Positions 36,184 to 51,100 are shown, counted from the stretch's first letter. The stretch is DNA of 64,000 nt from Mugil cephalus (GCF_022458985.1 NC_061770.1:35879599-35943598), one strand, 5' to 3'. A program made the numbers and translations. The notes: generated by a model from the sequence alone, not told the origin.

Positions 36184-37690
36184 GGTAGATTTATTTATTT
36201 AATTTTTGCATCATTTTTTATTACTTTACGCAGATTTTATTTATTTATTTTTTTAAAGCTCAGGCTTTTATAAAGTTGTGCCGGTGTTCTTTCGTTTTAT
36301 TAGTTCAGTAACACCCGGCTAGGATGGCTCGGACGCTGCTAAGCTAGCAAGGACGCAGCGATGTGTTTCCGGTGGTGACTTTTCAAATTTAAACGTTGTT
36401 TGCGTGGCACGCGTTGAAAATGGCGCTCGGTAAGCTTTGTGTGTTTTATTTTGAAGGCGACGTATATGCGCTTCCGTTGTTGTAATCGCGTTTTATAACG
36501 AAATTGATGAGCCGCTGTCCCGGGGCTGACAAGAGGATTTAACTCGATGTTGAGCGTTATAATATTGCCTGGGCGGGCTGTTTACGTGGTCCGGTACGTT
36601 TTCTCGATGTCATTGTGTCCGAACGAGCAATTTAAGTGCGATTTGGATCAGAAAAGTTTTTAAAAAATGCAGGAGGAGTTAGAGCAAATAGTTTAGTACC
36701 GATGGAGGGTGTGGAGTGAAGTGTCACACGTTACGTCATTCATAGTTTCTCTGCCCTCTGCAGAAAGTCGCCAGATCAACAAGTGGCCTGAAGACAGATC
36801 ACTCCCAAACAACCTGACAGCGTTAAGTTATTAGTTTCTGCTGCGACTCTTTGCTCATCAGGGGTTTTAGAGAGAGTAAAACCTTAAATTAAACCCTTCA
36901 TATAGCCTTTATAGAGGTTTATAGAGGGTGTTTTGCAAAAGTGACTCTTGCAGAAATGATAACAGTGTTTTTGGGTGCAATGCAGATCTGTCAGAGTCAG
37001 AGCTGCACATTGAGGGTGTTTCCTCCGCGTCTGCCAGAGTCTGGGTTTTGGAAATATGTGTCAACATCTTGAGATGTCGTCTCGATTCTTTGTCGTGTAG
37101 ATCACAAAAGACCAGATTTGCACTTGGCAAAGTGTGTTTGAATTCCTCAGTCGCACGGTTTTGGCTGCAGATAAGATGGAAACCGAAAGCATTTTTTTTT
37201 TGTTTTTTATTTCTGCCGGGACTTTTTCTGTTTGGGTGCTGCAGTAAAAAACTTCTGAATTATAAAACAACCTTAGTGCAAATTAAGCAAACTTTAATTT
37301 CCTTTTAGAGCAAACTGTGAGTTAGATATGTTGGTGTGGTCTCAGCCAAACTATAGAGAGTTTCTATTTCTAATAATAACATTGTGACCTATATAAAAAT
37401 AAAAAAAAAAGAAACTATCCCCCCGTCAGTGTTTTATTTCCTTAAGCAGAGTGAGTGAATTACACTGCTTGTCTCTGGAAATCTGGTCAGCAGTTAATAA
37501 AAAAACAGCCCAACCAGTTCAGTGCCATTCAGTGTCTGCGCTCAATGTTAGTGCAGACATTGCACATTTGAATGGCTTTGCATCATATATATAACACAAT
37601 CCCTGACCCTCGGGGGGCATTAAATTACCCGAATGATTCCGTCGAACCCGTTTTTTTTTTTTTTTGTTTCCTCTCCTCTTTTTATTTTAG

Positions 37691-40600
37691 ATGGCCGACG
37701 CGGAGCTGGTGAAGAAGATGCTGCGGGCCGTCCTCCAGGCCAACAAAGGTGGAGTGTCACTGTCGCGGCTGCAGTCCGAGTACAAGGATCTGACCGGGGA
37801 GCAGATCCCGCACAAGCAGATGGGGCACAGCCACATGGACTCTCTGCTGGGAAGCATGCCCACCGTGGTCCGCATGGAGCGCAGCCGCTCCGGGGAGGTG
37901 TGTGCGCCCGAGTCCGTCTCTTTGCAGTCGTCCTTGGTTTATTTATTTATCTTTTATTTCTTACATTATCATTCCCAGGTGGTTTACTTCGCCTCCGGAG
38001 CTCACGAGACGGCTCACGTGGCCAAGGTGGTGGCTCGACAGCGGAGCTCCAAGAAGACGGGCCGACCCCACCTGGTCAACACCCAGATGAGGGTCAAGCC
38101 GCTCGCGCCGCTCGTCCTCAACGGTAAGACGCAGGGACAGAGACAGACCAGACGTTTACGAACGGTTCAGACTTTAAAGCTGATTTAAAATCATTCCAGG
38201 TGGGTGGCCCGTTGTTTTAAATCTTAAAGGTGCTCTGTGATAGTCTGGCAGCTCATGGTCAAACCCTGTAAGATGCCGCGTGTGTTGGACCATCGTGCGC
38301 ATCCAGATATCGCAGCAGAACAATACGTGTTGATTTTTGACTCTGAGTCATTCGGTTGTGAATGTTTGACTGCTTGGCTACAATACCCCCACAATAACAT
38401 TTACAGTATAGTTAATAGAACAAAGTTTAAAGTATAAAGTCCGGCTTTTGTTTCATAGCTCCAGTAGCCGCCCGGAAATATGGAGAGAGAGTGTGTGTAA
38501 GTGCTCAGTTCACAGGAAAACATTTCTCCAATTAATTATTTATTTATTCAACACTTTCCCAATTATTTTCCATATATTTTTTTTATTTCCTGGCATAAAG
38601 TTGGAAACGCTCTGTCAAAGGCGGCTCTGCTCTAAACCCTAAACTCTGGCTTCATGGAGGTCACTGCTTTTGGCATCTGTTAGTTAATGATCATACAGTT
38701 GAATTTCCGCCTTGACACTGTTTCAACATGAACCGAACATCATGACAATCCTGAACAACCTAAAGATGATTATTTGCATCACGTGCTATAAACTCTGCAA
38801 AGATTTCTCAAACACACAAAAGATGCCAAGAGATGACGCTCAGAACCTAATAAAACTGTTTTCAGAAATGACCGACGAGCTGCTTCTGGCAAGTGACTCA
38901 TGTCTGCTTGTGTCCTCGCGTCTGCACGTTAGAATGACAGCGCTGTTTATTTCCTTATTCCTTGCTAATTCACTTGCTGCTGTGCTCGTCGGGTTAACTC
39001 TAATGTAACAGATAGCAAATAGCAGACGTACGAAGTACAACATTCTTGAACATTTCCAAATGCTTCCAGGCTCTTCTGGTGCCATAGTGCAGCAACACTG
39101 CTGCAAGAGAGAGAGAGAGAGACAGAGAGAGAGAGAGAGGGAGGGAGGGAGGCAGAACTAGGTTCTAGTGCCTCCATCACTACTGTGACAATGCAACATT
39201 AGCAAATGCTTTGTGTGGTGCAGCCGGACGGGTCACGGATGAATGACTGACACATGTTCACTCTTAAACAGGCGGATACAGAGTGAATCAGGTGTATGAA
39301 CATGTCAGCTCACTCTTACTCTTAATCCAAATACACTTAGGAACCTTTATTTAGTTCTTATAGACCTGACATACGTGGAGATATGACTTGCACCCACATA
39401 TATATATATATAATTATTTTTTTTCCATTGCCTACGTTTGTGCTGGGCTGTGATGCTGCAGAATATCCCGAGAGTCAGAGGAGGAAGTGGGAGGTGATAG
39501 TGCAGGGAGGAGACGAGAGAAAAAGGGGGAGAAGGAGGAGTGGCTGCGAGGAGAAAGACAGAAGGATGGTGAAATGGCAAAGAGGTAGGGGGAGGGCAGA
39601 CGCCGGGAGAGGAGGGAGTCAGAAACAGAGGAAGGAAAGAGAGAGAGAGAGAAAGAGGGACAGAGCTGGATCTTGAGGCTAACGCAGCCTGTAGCAGCTG
39701 AGACTCAGCCAAGAGGAGCTGATTCACAATCCATCTCTCCCCCCTTCTCTCCCTCCCCCCCCCCCCCCTCGTCTCTCTTTTCTTACTGCTTGTGTTATTG
39801 ATGTCCAGGCAGAGACAGACCAGAGACTGTGTGTCCATGCCGGTGAGGTGATGCAGCGTCGGCTCTGAGTGTGTGTGTTTGTCTTTTTCCTGTATTTGCA
39901 TGTGGAGCTAAGCTTGTGCCTGTTGGGATCATAGAACGAGTGGATTTCCTTTTCATTGATTGATTGATTGATTAATTGATTGATTGATTGACTGTTAATT
40001 TAATTTTCTCGTGGACTCACGCAAAAAAATAGTCATTTATGTTTCTGAATTGCCCGTCTGCGACTTGTTGTGTTTTGTCGCCGGGAAGATTTAAGGAGAA
40101 AGCGACAGAAAGTTCCAGATCTATTTGAGGAAAAAAATAAATAAATAAATAAATAAAGGTTGAGAAAAGAGTGGAGATAACAGAAGAGGCGGCGGGATGA
40201 GGAAGCGAGGAAGGAGGCGTGGGGGTGGAAATGACTAAGGACCGTGCGCGGCGGCGCGTGTTAGCGATAGTAGCAGGAATGTGATGTCATGCTGAGCTTC
40301 GGGGATCGGCCGGGAGCTTCTCCCGGCAGACGTGTCTCTGTGGACGGACTTTTATAGACGCCGACTTTACGGGCGGCGAACCTGCACAGGTGTGTGGTCG
40401 AGGTCAGGCTGGAGTCCAAGGTGGGCGTGGTCTGAGGGACTTCTCCTGGATAAACAACGGTTACCATAGGTTACAGATCCTGGAGTTATAAATTATATGA
40501 AAGTAGTCCTGTACTTACTTTCTTTTGGTGTGAGTGTACAAGATATTGTGTACACAGTTTCCACACATGTGTGTGTATGTACATATAGGGAAATGTTGTT

Positions 40601-42072
40601 TTATGTGGTTTTAAAGAACGTTAACTATTCCTCCACGTGGTTAATGACTGGTCCTTAGACTTGGGGTTAGGCAACACGTCTAATGCTAATGCTAAGCTAA
40701 CCAACTCCTTGCTCTAGCTCACAGCAGCACCATGCTTATTAATAGCGTCTATTTAAACCTCGTCGTTGTGGGACGTTTAGCGCTGTGTTGGAGCTGCCGT
40801 CCTGTCTGCAGACGTCAACACACTCACTCTGCTGTCTCAGGTTCAGGTTCAGGTTCAGGTTCAGGTTCAGGTTCAGCTGAGTGTGTGTTTTTATTTAATT
40901 CATTTTTTTCTCTCTCTCTCCGCAGCCAAACCTCAAACCTCTCTGAGGCAGCCGAACCACCGTGGGCGAGGCGGGGGTCGAGGCGGAGGCGGGGGCGGGG
41001 GCGGGGGCCGCGGGGCCGGACATGGAGACTTCAGACACGCGAGGGACGTAAGGGATGGACAGCAAGAGGGCAAGACCGGGGGGCATCCGAATAAGATGTC
41101 CGGTCAAAACGCACCCAGCAGGAAGGGGAACGCACCTGCAGACAAGTGAGTGGCCGAGCTCGTTTTTAAAGGATTTGCAATAAAAAGCACCCACTTCAGC
41201 TTATACGCTACATATTTGTGGGATTTCACAGCACGACCGGACTTCCACGCTGCTTTGGAAGTTGACCACAGTGCTCAGGAAAAAAACAGCTCTTATGCCA
41301 GAAAGTTTTCCCGTAGATTGAATGTGCAGTGCGACTTGCTTTCTGTTTTCCTCCATTTCTGTATCTCTGCCCTCCTCTTCCTCCCACCTGTGTGGTCTGA
41401 GCTGAATCAGAATAAGCCGCTGCTGAATGGGAGCCTGGTTGAACCCTGGATGGTTTCTGAGAGCGAGCCGCCTCCCTGCTGCTGCTTATTCAGCACCGGG
41501 ATGATGATGTGCTCTCTGGGTTATTCTAGTGTTCTCTCTCTTTCTCTCTCTCTCTGCCTCCATCTTTCTTTCTTTCTTCCTCTTTCTACCTAGTTGGATT
41601 AACTCATTATTCATCAGTTCAATAAGAGAATACAGCTTCTACCATTTACTCTGAACTGAACGTCTGATTCGTGGTCGTTAAAGAAGCTAACGTTGTTGTT
41701 GACTGGCTCCCCCACATCCATCCATCCATCCATCCATCCATCCATCCATCCATCCATCCATCCACTGCCTCTGTTCATCCGTCCGCTGTGAAAACAACTG
41801 ACATCAGTTCTCTGTCTGTGTCGCCATGGGTGTCCAGTTTGCCCCCCCCCCCTCAGCAGCAGCACAATGAGGCAACAGGGTGGGAAGCCTGGTGAATTGG
41901 CAGTGGGACACGAGTCCAGGGCTGGAGGGAGGGGGGGCGGCCGTGAGCCCCTTTTAATCTCTCCTCTATTCTTCGGTAGATTAACGGCTGTAAACCGACA
42001 CGCAGTGAATCAGCATATCTCTCTGTATCCCTCTAGATCTGCCATTGGGCGAGAGTCATCACCAATTGTGCG

Positions 42073-42145
<73 letters not shown>

Positions 42146-45100
42146 CTATGGGTGCCTGGCAGTGCAAGTGGTAAACTCGGAAAACAAATTGACACAGCCT
42201 GAAACTATGCCAGTCTAATCTTCGTGGAGGCTTGTCCATGGCGTCATTACTGTCTGTACTTATAAACACATGTAAATATAATATAAATTAAATTGAACGG
42301 TGGGTTTTTGTGGCGTTTTCTGCGCGACCGTCGGAGCCGTGAACCAACGAATGTTTAATTATGACGGCAAACTCAAAACAAGCGCAAGTGTGACAACCCT
42401 GGCTCAGGGAGGAGACAACAAAACTGGATAAAAACTAGTTACACAACTAATTGAGCGGAATGATTTGGCGTTTTAAAGCCGCTCGTTAAGCCGCTGATTG
42501 GGTTGGAGCATTTAATTGTTGGACAAACTTTCCGAAACAATCAACCGGAGCGGGAACGTACACAGACACGGCTCCGATAACGACGATGAACAGGCGTCCG
42601 ATTGTTCTGTTTAAAAGCTGCCGTGCTCCCGTTTTGATCCTGGGGAGGACACGCGCCCGCACATTGTCTCTGCAATGTCTGCAGAAAACTGCACGACTGC
42701 AACAAACGCCAAACCCCCGCTGATCTTTTCGATCGACCAGCTGCGAAGTAGAACCGTAAGATGCCGGTGACAAAAAAAAAGGTAAACCTATCCCAATAAA
42801 AAAGTACACGCACAAACCGGCGTGCGAACCGCAGCCCCACTCGACAAAGACACAAAAAGCCAAACTGCTGAGTTGCAGACACTCGACACAGCGGCTAAAG
42901 CCAGCGGCTCCCGTCTCCCCTGACAACACAAAGGCCGGGGAACAATGCCATCTTGCAGACAAAAGCTTCATCAAAAGTAAACCCGTGTCCCTCGCACCTG
43001 TGCAGAATGCCTGATATTTTATACCCAACCGTCTTCTGTAGGACGTGTTCAGTGAGGACGCAGAAGACACAGCTGGATAGTGGGACTCGTGTCCTCTTCC
43101 GGGTTACTTCCACACAATAAAGGCTAATTAATGAACCGAGTTTATCTCCAGACTCAAAAAATGTTCCACTTTAATATAAAATAAATAAAAAATAAGAAGA
43201 GAGAGGGGACACAAGCTGCCTGCGCCACCACATCACATTAAGGAAGTAAATCTAATTAAACTAAATGTAAACTAAGTAATTACATCCCAACCCTTCCAAG
43301 CTCCCACATGTTAAAAAAGAACATTAATTATGTAAATTGCTTCAGTACTTTTGTGGTCGTGGATTTATTAAGCTGTGTTTTATTGCAGAAATATTAATTA
43401 AGCTTCCTGAAGATGGAAATTAGACGGAAATGAACGTGCTTCGCTGTTTGTGACCTCGCATGCAGCAAAGCTTTAAAACATGTAGTTTGAGTTTCTAAAC
43501 TCCCACTCCCACGTCCCCATATTTGTTTTCCATTTGAGCCCATAGAAAACTAATTGTCCTCCTTGTCCTGCTCTCCTGTGTCCAGACCAGACAAGAGAAT
43601 GAGCCTCCCGTCACGGTTCCAGAAGGAGGTGCACGCTCACCTCTCCAGAAACTCCCAACAGACTGGTCGTAAGTAGGACGGGCTGTTTTTTTTTTTTGTT
43701 TTTTTTTTAATACGCTAAAAATACAGCTACTTCAGCTTTTTCGTCCTCTAAACCAGAACAAACATAGGAAAGAGCCGACTACCTCCAGCCTCTCTGAAGA
43801 CATTTTACGGTTTTAGGACTAAAGAGGGCAGTTTCCCAACGTCACGCTGTGCCATCTTTTTCACTTAAGTATCAAACCCTGGCTGCCCCTTAACTTTCTG
43901 ACCTTCACGGTTTTGTTTGAAGGTTTGAAGTTGTACCAGCATTTCTTTCACCCCCGTCCTGCAGGCCGTTATTTAAACGTGTGATGTGTTTGGTGTCATG
44001 CGGCCTGGTTTTGAAGAAGGCCTTTTGGTCTTTGTAGCTCGAGGGAAAATAGTGGCCTGTAATAAGATGCATAGCTTTGATGCACATGTGTTTATAGCCT
44101 GAGTCGTACTAGTTTATTTTCTGACCCCTACTGACGGCAGCTGGTTAATGAGCCTGTGCTTCCTCGTGTTAAGAGAATCCCTTATTTTATGTTCAATGAG
44201 TTGCAGGAGCTCATTTTCATTCTTGGCTTTCACAGTTTAAGTTTCATTCAAATTTTCACAGTCTGACCACACAATTAAATTTTAACTAAATGAATGTGGA
44301 TGGATTTGCTTCTGTTTCTCCTGTTTCTTTTGATCCCATTTGAATCTTGAGAGATATTCTAGTCCATAAACCTTGTAAAAGGAATAATATATTTATATAT
44401 ATATAGGCCATGAATATATTAGTTAGTATTCCAACCTCTCCTGATTTGTTCTATTTTTGTGTGTATCTCTGTGACTAAATGTGTCAGATCTTCAAGTTTA
44501 ATTGGACAGAAGAAAAAACGCAACCAATAAAATACAAGGTTTAAATGATAACTGTATGTACTGAAGCATAAAGGTTCCCTGTTACCAACTGGCTGAAACA
44601 GCAATTAGCAATTAGTTACATCAGTTAGTTAGTTAAATCCAAAAAAAATACCAAGCTGAATTGACCAGTTGCTAACAGCTGGACTGGACACACCACAGCT
44701 TAAGTTTTACCAGAACTATTCAGTAAAACCATCACTTAAATGGATCAGGAAGTGTCAGAAGATCCAAGGGAAACATCTGACACACTGTAGGCTCATGTCG
44801 TCCCTCAGTAATGCTGCAAAAATGTAATTAGTGGGTGAGTTAAAGACAAATCTTTATCTGACTTCTGCCACAACCAACCTCTATAACCCTTAAACCATTC
44901 AGATCCTTAAGTTTAGAGTTGGATGGTTTGGAAAATAGATGCCCTTTCACATCCTGAATAAACCAAACACAGAATTCCATATATATATAAAAAAACATAC
45001 TGACAACAAGCATGGAGGTGGCAGTATAATGTTGTGAGTGTGAGTTTGTTTAAATTCATCCGTGTTATGCAGCAAGGCATTAATCCCAAGGAGTAGAAGT

Positions 45101-48100
45101 AAGTCTAAATTACTCAGAAGTGTTAAAGTGAAGGTTTTGGAGCGGCCTAGTTAAAGTCTAGACGTCTCCTTTGAGATGCTGTGGCTAAACCTGAATAGAG
45201 TAGCTCCTGCTCGATCCCCCAGTGTTGCAGCAGATCTGCAAAAAAAAAAAAGCAGTTCTGCAAAGAAATGTGTGCCAGTGACTGTGAAGCAGCAACTTGC
45301 ACACAGAAATAGAATCAATCCAGAGGGGGTTGGATACTTTTTCAGCTTTGTACCTTATTATTGGGCTTCTATGCCTGTCGCTATTGATTCAAATCATCAC
45401 CTGTTTATTTTGCAAAAGCTGTGACATTCAATCCGACAGTTTTAGGGGAACTTAATACTGTAGATGCAGTAAAGGCCTGTATGTATGTCATTTATTTATT
45501 TATTTTTTGTTTTCGATCTTCCAGCGCCCTTGAATCTGAACGAGAGCTTCGGTTCGGGGAAAGGAAAGCCGTACAACCCTCAGCAGGTCCAGGGTCGCAT
45601 CAGGGAGATCCTAGGGAAGTACAGCAACGGGTTCTGGGTATCAAAGCTGCCTCAGATCTACAGAGAACTGTACAAGCAGGACCTGCCCACCGAGGCCATC
45701 AAAGACCTGGAGACCTGGACACACATATGCACTGTATGCACGTTTTATGATGCTATATAGATTTGGGGGCTCTGTCTCTTAAATAATAATGGAAAAACTG
45801 GTTATTTCTTTTTCTTCTAGGTTGAGAAAACGTGCAGCAGCAACCCATCAGAGCTGCTCCTCTACCCGGCCAAGGACCAGTCCACCGCGTCGTCCCCTTC
45901 ACCCACCCTCAACCCAAATTCCCCTGCCGCCTCTGTCCCGACGTCAAACAGCTCCCCGGACAAACCCTTGCAGTCCCCCGTCCAGCAGAGGCCCCCCAGC
46001 GCCCCTCCGACCCGCTCCGGTTCTCAGTCTCCTCAGTCCCCAGCGTCGTCCTCGGCCTCGCCCAGCCCCCCCTCGTCCCCTGCGTCCCTCAGCCCCGACC
46101 TGAAGCAGAAGCTGGAGGAGCTGCTGCTGAAGTACTCCCACGGACTCTGGGCCCACGCGTTGCCCAAGCTCTTCCAGGACACCTACAAAGTCAGTAAACG
46201 CCTCGACGCACTCTCACCTTCACACGCATGTCAGGTGCATTTTATAATATTATTTCATATTTATTTGCAAGAGAAAATTGCCTGGACATGTCCTGGAGAA
46301 CCTGGAGCTCCTCTCTGACATCTGCACCATCGACTACCCGATGCCTGACAACCCCAAGAGGGCCATCCTCTACAGGCGGAGCAGCACGGGGGGCGGCGGA
46401 GAGGACGAAAACTGCAACAGGAAGAACTCCTCGGCCAGCGAGGAGGAGCTGAGGGTGAGGAAGGAGCTGGGGAGGAGGCTCAGTAACCAGGCAGTGCCTT
46501 CTCTGCAGATCCCTAAAGAGGAGTACCCCTCTGTGCTGGTGGTGGAGGCCAACAACACCAACGGAGTTATACTTAGGTAGGAGGGAACTGTGCGTGAGTG
46601 CTTGTTTTATGAAAACCTCTCTCACTGTCTTCTTCTTCTTCTACGTGTCTTTCAGGTACATTGGTGAGGGTTACTCTCAGGCCCAGGAGTCCATGGAGGA
46701 TGAAATGAGGGAGTTTTACGGCCTGGACCAAAGCGGCCCGGCCCCCGTGTCGTCTCTGTCCTCGGGTCAACTGGTCGCAGTCCGAGCTGAGGAGGAGGAG
46801 GAGATTCTGAGAGCGCAAGTCTGTGAGGTCATGACCGACAAGGTTAAGGTGAGGGGTCAAAAAACTATGAGTTTTTTTTAGAGTAGAGACGTACATTAGG
46901 CTTGAACATTGATAAGAAATGTACAAAATGTGTTACAGCCAAGCATCAGCAGCTCAGGGTCCTAACATAAGGCATAAGGCAAGACAGAGTGCAGAAAAAG
47001 CTACGCTAACGCCATCACACTATATGTACAGGATGCACAACATGTTTACGACCAGCGCAATAGACACAGATAGCGATAATCATAGCTCGTCACTGTCAAG
47101 TGTGATATCAAGGTACATTGTCTTACTTGAGTTTTATTCAAGAGTGTAGAACCAAGAGAAGAGGGAAGAACCAAGGCTGCTTGTTCCATATATAATAATT
47201 CCAAATAGTCTTTTTTCCAGCTTATTTATATCAAAACCATTTGGTTTCCGAACCTTCCAGTTAACAAGCGTTGTTCTTTTCACCTAAGGAGAAGCTGAAT
47301 CTAGCTGAATCTTGTCTCTGCAGGTCCACTACGTGGATCACGGTTTCTCAGAAGTGGTCGGCAAAGCCAAAGTGTTCGAGCTGCACGAGAAGTTCTTCAA
47401 ACTGCCTTTCCAGGCGACAAAGTGCAAACTGGCAGGTGAGTCTGGATTGAGAAGAATTTATTTATTTTTTTTAATTTTAAAAAGTGAAAGTAACCTTTGA
47501 ACCTTCACGCCCTCTTGCATGTTTCTGCGTGTGTCCAGGCCTGGAGCCGTTCTGCCAGGAGCCTGCGGTGCTGAAGAAGTTTGAGTCGATGGCGAGCGGG
47601 AGGATCCTACTGGCAGAGATCTTAGAGAGGGCCCAGACGCCTCTGGTCGTCCTGTACGACACGTCACAGGACGACGACGTGAACATCAACGCCACCTGCA
47701 TGAAAGCGCTGCAGGACAAGACACTAGCCAGTCCGTTACAGGTACGAGAGACTTTGTGTGTGTGTGTGTGATAATATGCATCACACTAAACCTCTATGTG
47801 TGGCTCTCCTCAGGTCAACAGTGCTTATATGAATGTGACTGTGAGCAGCGTTTGCTCGGATGGAACTATCTACTGCCAGCTTCCCTCCAGAGGTCTTGCC
47901 AAGCTGAATGAGATCCTGGAGAATATAGAGACGTACTTCCACTCACAGGTGAACACTGCTCTTATACATTTTTATATTTATTTCATTTAATATGCTGAAA
48001 AATATGATCGAATGATGTGTTGGATTGATTATTATATTTAAATTGTATGGAAATAGCTGGTTACGTACTATGTACTACTGCAGTTGTGCTTTTCAGTTAG

Positions 48101-51100
48101 ATTTCCCCAACTGCCTATAATGTAGAGCTGCGTGATATATCGGTTCATACTATATACTGGTATTTTTTTCCGTTATGATATGAATCTTTAATATACTGGT
48201 GCATTTGATTACACGGCGCCATGAGACACAGTTTCAGACTTGACAGTTTTCAATGTGGCGCTTCTAAACACACATGGTGCGTCACTGCGAAGCGTGGTGA
48301 AGATGGAAAAGTCTGAAAAATTAGGGTTTTTTTTTTTAGGGTGACCAGACGTCCTGTACAATTTCTCTGGGGACAGTCCCAGAAGTTTTGGATGATGTGT
48401 CCCCCGGCTATAGCTGTCTCTGAATTTTAGCTTTTTATGAATGAGAAAAAAAAAAATGTTGCGCGCTGACTACAGTTATTACGGTAGCCGGTCACACTGC
48501 TATCGACGTTATAGACGTAGCAGTTTAAATATATAAAAATAAATGAAACCATAATTGTCCCTGTTTCTTCGTTTCATCTTGATAACATTTAATTTATTTA
48601 TTTTTTCTGCAGGCAGCGCTAACACGTGGCCATGCAAACCTGTTTTACTACTAGTGTGGGATTATTCTACAATATTTACTCATCATCACAGTGAAATAGT
48701 CCATCCTCAGTCCTTTTTTTGTTTTAGTACTTGCAAGATATTGTGTAGCATCACCCAGTCACATGTGTTTGACATATTATTACATACTGTAACAAATCTA
48801 TAGTTTGGTTGGACCATAGACAGTATAGATATAATATTTAAAGAGTCTATGGTCTGGATACTGACTGGACTCCTCCTCTGTGTCAAAGAACACAACCTCC
48901 AAAATACTTCATTCTGATTCCAGTCTCCAAAACATGTGATATCCCAAATATCAGATGTTTAATTTCTCACTCTTCTCTTCTGTAGGTTGACGTTTCCCTA
49001 ACTACTGCCTGCTTTAGACTGTATATAAACTGACTAGATCCACACAAGTCTGCTGCAAACCCCTAAAAATAGAAAAGAGAAAATACTGCTGCGTGTGGAT
49101 GGTGATTTGAGTCATCAGATTAACATTTGCCGAGTGTGTTCATCCACAAATAGTGTAGTAGTTAAGCACAATATTAACAGGCAGTCGGTGGAGTTGGTGA
49201 AGACACACACACACACACACAAACATGTTGGTGTTAGGCTTTTTTTTGAATGTGTTGCTCGTCCGCGTTGTGGACAGATTGAGATTAGTCCGATAATCTG
49301 GAGTTAAGACATTGACAAGCCACTTAATCTGTTAGTAGCAGAGTGCGGCCGGTGGTTGTCCTGTAGAGCCTCTGGGAGCAGCTTGTCAACACTTTGCATC
49401 AGTGTTTAGGTGAACATTGTGTAGAATCTGCCGGTGCATTTCACCGAGGAACGATTTGTTTATTAATGTTTGAACCAGACGTTTGTGGACATGAGACGGC
49501 AAGAAGAATTAAACTATTCATACGTCTGTATTCCCTTAAACATTAACAGCCACAGATCTAACGCCCTGTCCGCTGATGTGGGGACAGTCTACACCTGCAG
49601 CAGACTGGGTGGAGCGTTGAGGTTTTTTGTGAGCTTTCGATTGCAGCCATAAAGCAACAGCTGCCCATGCACAGTGATCGGAATCATCTAAAGCGAGTGA
49701 AAGTTAACACACACATATAAACCAAAATGACTTTGTTCCAGGTAACATCGGAGTTCCTGGTATCCAGACCCTTCTGTGGAAAAAGATGTCTGGCCCGCTA
49801 CAAAGGCAAATGGTCCCGCGTGGAGGTGAGATGAAACCAGCTCCTTGTTGCAGTAAAGACTGTAGATTATTAAACAGGTCGGCTCATCGGCGAAACAAAT
49901 AAAGCCACAATGCACCATTAAAAACAGGCGTAGCCTTATATTTATATATCTATTTTTATCTTAGGCCATAACAATGTGTTCAAAATCCAAATAAATTTCA
50001 GACTCTCTACCCTCTAGTTTAAATCTTGAGCTGATGATCTAGATTTTGTGGCTCTTTTTAAAAGAAAATCCACAGATCACAGTCATCTCATTGCACAGTT
50101 ACAGTATTTTGTTGACATTGGACTTTTTCTCTTTTCTCTTTTTAGATCACAAACCTGCATGGCAGCAGAGTGCTGGACATCCTTTTCATCGACGTTGGGG
50201 TTCAGGCTTCTGTTGAGGTGTTCGAGCTGAGGGAGATCCCGCCGCCGTTCCTCCGCGACCTCATGGCCATCCCACCGCAGGTCAGTGTTTACTATATGAC
50301 TTTAATAAGCATCATGAGATACGTAGATCGTTTTCCACGCAGTCTGATGCGACAAAAGATCCATGTCAACAACGTGTGTCTAGGCTGTGAAGTGCTGTCT
50401 GGCAGACCTGGCCGTCAGCGTCGGATCCTGGAGTCCAGATGCTGTTCAGTGGCTACGAGAGAAAGTACTTAACATCACAGACTGCAGCATGAAGGTAAAC
50501 GTGTTCCAGCTTTATTCAAACAGGTTCTTTGACCTCAGACTACATGCAGGGTTCCTACGCAAGTACGGAAAGTATGGAAAATGTTTAATAAATATCCAAG
50601 TCTGGAAAGTCTCTTCTAAAGAAATTAGAAGAGGTAGACTTTTATTTTTCATCATGCACTTTGAGAAAAAAGTCAAACTTTTGGGGGGGGAATTCAAAAT
50701 TTTGCGGAAAAAAATATGAAATTTTGCAGGAAAAGTCGAAATTTGGGGGGGAAAAGTTAAAATTTTGCTGGAAAAAAAAACAAAATTTGGCGGAAAAAAG
50801 TCGCAATTTCAAGATAAGTATGGGAAATAAAAACCTAGTGTATGGAAGAATATTCGTGTTTTCTAAGACTGTTACCACTGTTCAATTCTCTAAAATATAA
50901 AATGGAAGTCTGGAAATTCGGGTATGGAAAAAGTATGGAATTTTGAAATTTCAAATGTGCATGAACCCTGTACATAGAGATGGTGATTTGTTTTAGAAAC
51001 CCTTAAACTCCATTGATCCTGGGACTCCTGAGGAAGTTTGAAAGCGCCTTATAATAATGAAAATACGTTATTTTAAAATTAGCCAATTTAAAAGGAATAT

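Noticed and set aside
40838-40876. Hexamer tract considered as interstitial telomere repeat
   Set aside because: The unit is CAGGTT, not TTAGGG on either strand.
42486-43070. Long open frame (194 codons) on the minus strand inside tdrd7 intron 3
   Set aside because: No recognisable domain, composition rich in Cys, Phe and Arg like a chance frame, no supporting splice or polyA signals, and it lies in GC-richer intron DNA.
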